Below are positions 38,425 through 41,087 of a stretch of 41,087 bases of DNA, one piece after another. The stretch's first letter is position 1. Each line of letters begins with the position of its first letter. This DNA is from a virus, in IMG/VR virus record IMGVR_UViG_3300033997_000258, positions 1 through 41,087 of that record. One strand, given 5' to 3'. The notes below the pieces were generated by a model, which had not been told where the DNA came from, did not search any database, and was given only the letters and a program-made list of their open reading frames with translations. The translations under genes and the position numbers were made by a program.

Positions 38425-38724
38425 CGATCTGGGCTAGGGAGCTGGACGAATCGGCCGCACATGGGCTAACTCTACCCGGCCGTGGTGCACTTGGAGTAGA
38501 CAGCCTCAAGCCAGCGGAGTGCACCCACTCGGCGCCTGCCTGCACATTGGCACGCCATTTGCATTCCCCACACAACCTCCACTCATGACTGTTCTAACTT
38601 AACGAATGGTTATTTGTTCAGAAATATCCAGTAGTGGACCGCTGATCCAGAGTGAAACCCAAGGTGTTCCACGTTGTAAGATTCGGCTGCCAGCGCTAGG
38701 ACGGCGCTATCAGGGGGCAGCAAT
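38425..38724. other. 300-bp non-coding stretch with SRAP-start remnant and AT-rich promoter-like DNA
   Basis: The left part (38437-38464) is the second copy of the 28-bp SRAP-start repeat, followed by DNA weakly resembling the region upstream of the intact gene. From about 38575 the sequence becomes AT-rich (CTTAACGAATGGTTATTTG). TAAGAT at 38677-38682 is a possible -10 for the following gene, without a good -35. No ORF is supported here. Confidence 0.6.
38437..38464. repeat. 28-bp direct repeat, copy 2 (truncated SRAP start)
   Basis: Exact copy of 37138-37165. On the minus strand it reads MCGRFVQLP and then leaves the SRAP sequence, so it is a remnant of a second SRAP gene start or a duplication made when the enclosed DNA arrived. 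Confidence 0.88.
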
Positions 38725-39789
38725 TTGAACAGTTCGGCAATTCACGCGCTTCGGACGGAAGATCCGGATCGCGATTATTTGTTGGTGTCTGCGGGCATTT
38801 CCAGAAGGCTGCACACACGTTTGAGTGACTTGCTGAGCAGTCGACCGCTCAAGTCAAAAGCGACGGTCTTCCTCACGACCTATGGCGGTGATCCGGACGG
38901 TGGATACCGCATTGCGCGGTGCCTTCGGCATTACTACAAAGATGGTCTTCGCATCGCGGTTCCCAGCTGGTGCAAGAGCGCCGGAACGCTGGTTGCAATC
39001 GCTGGTGACGAGTTAGCGATTGGTGATCGCGGCGAGTTGGGGCCTCTGGATATCCAGGTCTTCAAGGGTTCTGAGTTGCTTGAGCGCAGTTCGGGTCTAG
39101 ATATCACCGAAGCCTTGGGCTTCGTATCGGACCATGTCAGATGGGGATACCACTCCATGCTGAAGGAAGCACGGCGGATGGGGCTTTCCACCAAGCTTGC
39201 GGCAGAGATGGCTGCGCACATCGGCGCGGCTGTTGCTGGTCCTCTTCTCAACCAAGTGGATCCGCTCCGGCTAGGGGAGTTGCAAAGGGCTACCCGGATT
39301 GCACATGAGTACGGGAGCAGGCTGGATGCCTATTCGAGGAATCTTAAGCCTGATGCCCTACAATCGTTGATTTCCGGCTACCCGTCGCACAGTTTTGTGA
39401 TCGACCGCAAGGAAGCCAACGACCTATTTCACCGAGTCTTTCCGCTTACGGCGGCAGAGTCGGGGTTCGTCGAGAAGTTCTGGGGGGCGTTCGCTGAACC
39501 CTTGGAAGAAGACCCTGAACTAATTGATTTCTCTAAATTTCCCATTCCCACGGTAGGTACGCCCAATGAGCCCTCTCCTGAAGCTGCAAATGACAACGTC
39601 GAAGCAGGCGCAGGCCCGGATCCAGAGCACGAGCAACAGTCCGGGGACCCACAGCCAGGTGGTGAAGGCGTACGAGTTCGCTCAGGGGTCCAGGATGGTG
39701 AAAACGGAGAGGATGCAGGCGGCGGGTCCGCTGAAGCGGGCTCTGGAGGGCTCCTTCACACGTTGATGTATCGAAGCTCGGGTCGCTGA
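38725..39789 (+). CDS. ClpP/SppA-fold serine protease-like protein (SDH-type)
   Basis: 354 aa from TTG 38725, with GGGGG about 8 nt upstream and no nearby ATG in frame. Residues about 45-110 have the ClpP/SppA crotonase-like core: KATVFLTTYGGDPDGGYRIA (oxyanion-type GG), IAVPSWCKSAGTLVAIAGDE with likely nucleophile Ser85, then IGDRGELGPLDIQV. This resembles the serine dehydrogenase proteinase family of prophages and bacteria. Residues about 120-280 are helical. The last 75 residues are acidic, Gly-rich and probably disordered. No signal peptide, so probably cytoplasmic. It lies in an AT-rich accessory patch beside the integrase, followed by a strong terminator, and so forms its own unit. A defence or host-modulating role is a guess. 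Confidence 0.75.
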   Translation: MNSSAIHALRTEDPDRDYLLVSAGISRRLHTRLSDLLSSRPLKSKATVFLTTYGGDPDGGYRIARCLRHYYKDGLRIAVPSWCKSAGTLVAIAGDELAIGDRGELGPLDIQVFKGSELLERSSGLDITEALGFVSDHVRWGYHSMLKEARRMGLSTKLAAEMAAHIGAAVAGPLLNQVDPLRLGELQRATRIAHEYGSRLDAYSRNLKPDALQSLISGYPSHSFVIDRKEANDLFHRVFPLTAAESGFVEKFWGAFAEPLEEDPELIDFSKFPIPTVGTPNEPSPEAANDNVEAGAGPDPEHEQQSGDPQPGGEGVRVRSGVQDGENGEDAGGGSAEAGSGGLLHTLMYRSSGR

Positions 39790-39800
39790 GCTACGCGCAC

Positions 39801-39838
39801 AAGAAAGGGCCCTTCGGGCCCTTTCTTGCTTTTCAACT
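39801..39838 (+). terminator. strong intrinsic terminator after the ClpP/SppA-like gene
   Basis: AAGAAAGGGCCC (39801-39812) and GGGCCCTTTCTT (39816-39827) form a 12-bp stem with a three-base loop, followed by GCTTTT. The A-rich left arm means it could also work leftwards. Confidence 0.92.
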
Positions 39839-39894
39839 GATGGCCGCCCGAATAGTGTGTCAAGTAGTTGACGGTCGGATTGGCGGCTACGGAA

Positions 39895-39917
39895 TTGACA
39901 GGGTTATATGTCCTGTC
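39895..39917 (+). promoter_or_regulatory. candidate promoter with overlapping inverted repeat
   Basis: TTGACA (39895-39900) is a perfect -35. It overlaps the inverted repeat GACAGG-N9-CCTGTC (39897-39917), an operator-like element. The -10 at the expected place is poor (CTAACG or TAACGA). It may drive the gene at 39985 under repressor control. Confidence 0.4.
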
Positions 39918-39984
39918 CTAACGATTCAGCCAGGTCGCCGCCGCGTTCGCAGGATCTGCGACGGCCGGCCGTATCCTTCCGGCC

Positions 39985-40485
39985 ATGTATTCCTCCCACG
40001 GCTTTCGCACCGCCCCAATTCCCTCTGGCTGGGTCCAGACCGGTGAGCGCTGGGCGCTCTGGTACAACGGCCGGGAAACGGCGAACATCACGCTCGATGG
40101 CGGTCCTGGCGTTCGGCTGTGGATGGAAGGCCAGAAGATGTGGCACACCAAGGAAGCGCGCGCCGCCAACGTCCGGCAGGCGAAGCGCTACGCGGAGCGC
40201 TGGTGCGCGGCCAGGCTGTATCCCGACCTGCCTCTGCGTCAGGCTGTCGCCCGGCTGACCGATAGCACGCCGATCCAGCCGCCGCCGCCACTGCCAGGTC
40301 TGCCGCCAACCCGCGAGCAGCAGCAACAGGCTCGGCGCCTGGCAGAGGCTGGGGCGAAGGAGATCGAGCGGATCAAGGAAGCGCTTGAACCGCGCCGACC
40401 TCCGAAGGAGACCAAGCCCCGCCCGAAGGACGCGCGCAAGGCGTGGATGAGGGCAGGGCTGCAGCAGATGCGCCGCGACGTGTAG
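39985..40485 (+). CDS. hypothetical basic phage protein next to the integrase
   Basis: 166 aa from ATG 39985. The N-terminal half looks like a small beta-rich domain (GWVQTGERWALWYNGRETAN, GPGVRLWMEGQKMWHTKEAR), followed by helix NVRQAKRYAERWCA. The rest is a Pro-rich linker and a very basic helical tail (RRPPKETKPRPKDARKAWMR). It converges on the integrase gene with a 3-base gap. No family recognised. Confidence 0.65.
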   Translation: MYSSHGFRTAPIPSGWVQTGERWALWYNGRETANITLDGGPGVRLWMEGQKMWHTKEARAANVRQAKRYAERWCAARLYPDLPLRQAVARLTDSTPIQPPPPLPGLPPTREQQQQARRLAEAGAKEIERIKEALEPRRPPKETKPRPKDARKAWMRAGLQQMRRDV

Positions 40486-40488
40486 GCA

Positions 40489-41087
40489 TCAAGCAACCCG
40501 CAGCTGCACCACGTTGCCGTCGCGCAGCCTATCCAAGTAGTCCGCCCACTCCTGCATCATCCGAACCCGCTCATCGAGGTGGGTCGTGCGGTTGTAGGCA
40601 CGGCCGTTCAGATCCTTCACTTCATGGGCCAGCTGGTGCTCGATGATGTCGGGGCGGAACTTCAGTACCTCGTCCAGGATGGTGCGCGCTGTCGCGCGGA
40701 AGCCGTGCCCAGTGACCGTGCCCGACTCGAACCCCATTCTGCGCAGAGCCGCAGTCACTGCGTTCTCTGACATCGGCCGTGCTTTGGAACGAGCCGAGGG
40801 GAAGACGTACTTTCCCCGTCCGGTGAGCGGCTTGATTTCCTCAAGGATCGCGAGAGCCTGCACCGACAGCGGGACAATGTGCGGTCGGCGCATCTTCATC
40901 CTTCCCTTGGGGATCGTCCATATCCGCTCTTCAAGGTCGAATTCTGCCCACTCGGCCTGTCGTAGCTCGCCAGGACGCAGAAACAGCATTGGAGCGAGGC
41001 GGAGGGCCATCCGAACCGTCAGCGTTCCAGAGTAGCCATACATAGCGCGCAGCAGGGGCGCCAGTTCGACGGGCTCGGTAACCGCGG
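40489..41087 (-). CDS. int: P4-type tyrosine integrase, C-terminal part (runs off the right edge)
   Basis: The frame is open from the right edge to TGA 40491-40489, at least 199 codons. The visible part is the catalytic domain: LRPGELRQAEW (first catalytic Arg), GTVTGHGFRATARTIL (HxxR), EHQLAH and AYNRTTHLDER with the nucleophile Tyr. The N-terminal arm-binding and core-binding domains lie beyond the window. It catalyses integration and excision of the phage. No att site could be identified, since the flanks are missing. Confidence 0.95.
   Translation of the reverse strand, partial: AVTEPVELAPLLRAMYGYSGTLTVRMALRLAPMLFLRPGELRQAEWAEFDLEERIWTIPKGRMKMRRPHIVPLSVQALAILEEIKPLTGRGKYVFPSARSKARPMSENAVTAALRRMGFESGTVTGHGFRATARTILDEVLKFRPDIIEHQLAHEVKDLNGRAYNRTTHLDERVRMMQEWADYLDRLRDGNVVQLRVA

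Noticed and set aside
38764-39789. CRISPR array, tRNA, rRNA or insertion sequence anywhere in the window, including this AT-rich patch.
   Set aside because: No regular repeat-spacer pattern, no cloverleaf-like sequence, and no transposase-like frame or terminal inverted repeats were found.
1-41087. Possible circular genome: joining base 41087 to base 1 keeps the minus-strand frame open from the left-edge Cys/His-rich gene into the integrase.
   Set aside because: The join would fuse a zinc-ribbon-like peptide to an integrase catalytic domain without arm-binding and core-binding domains. An open frame across the join is expected by chance about one time in three, and no terminal repeat is seen.
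39838-41087. Attachment site (attP or att core) near the integrase.
   Set aside because: No tRNA fragment or repeat with the other end of the window could be seen; the integrase promoter side lies beyond the edge.

Overview
The window is almost entirely one temperate siphophage genome (a lambda/HK97-like prophage or an integrating-phage contig), cut at both ends. The DNA is GC-rich and codon use is that of a high-GC gammaproteobacterium. The overall protein style, with lambda R-type endolysin, P27 terminase, HK97 head and J-type tail tip, suggests a Xanthomonadaceae host such as Stenotrophomonas or Xanthomonas. That host guess is inference, because no host gene is visible. No rRNA, tRNA, CRISPR array or insertion sequence was found.

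Layout. (1) 1-4267, mostly minus strand: the early-left operon of small, tightly overlapping accessory genes fired from a PL promoter at about 4326-4354. One plus-strand membrane-protein gene (1045-1725) interrupts it. (2) 4415-6637, minus strand: the lysogeny operon, consisting of a CI/S24 repressor, a zinc-ribbon membrane protein, a short remnant-like ORF and a second membrane protein, closed by a terminator. These passengers occupy the position that rexAB occupies in lambda. (3) 6615-6705: immunity region with repressor operators and PR. PL and PR are near copies of each other, each with two operators whose centres are 23 bp apart, and a further operator lies inside the start of cI. (4) 6705-13970, plus strand: Cro-like regulator, regulatory and HTH proteins, an O-like initiator gene carrying an iteron array (candidate origin), a P-like helicase loader, a run of small nin-like genes including Rmf/CrpP-like, Ref-like nuclease and RusA resolvase genes, and a Q-like zinc-finger antiterminator. 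(5) About 13975-36478, plus strand: late operon with a leader gene and terminator, endolysin, holin candidate, Rz/Rz1, HNH, a candidate cos/packaging region, terminase, protease, capsid, portal, connectors, tail tube, tail chaperone with a -1 frameshift, tape measure, tail tip, an esterase-bearing tailspike and an accessory fibre. Intrinsic terminators inside this operon fit Q-dependent antitermination. (6) 36498-40485: accessory region with an SRAP/YedK protein, a BLUF-like protein without its photochemical Tyr and Gln, an Ntn-hydrolase-like protein, a ClpP/SppA-fold protease-like protein and a small unknown. (7) 40489 to the right edge, minus strand: the C-terminal part of a P4-type tyrosine integrase.

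The most unusual material is the rex-position operon, the mirrored operator/promoter system, and the accessory block beside the integrase. That block includes a duplicated 28-bp SRAP gene start that brackets the BLUF-like and Ntn-like genes.
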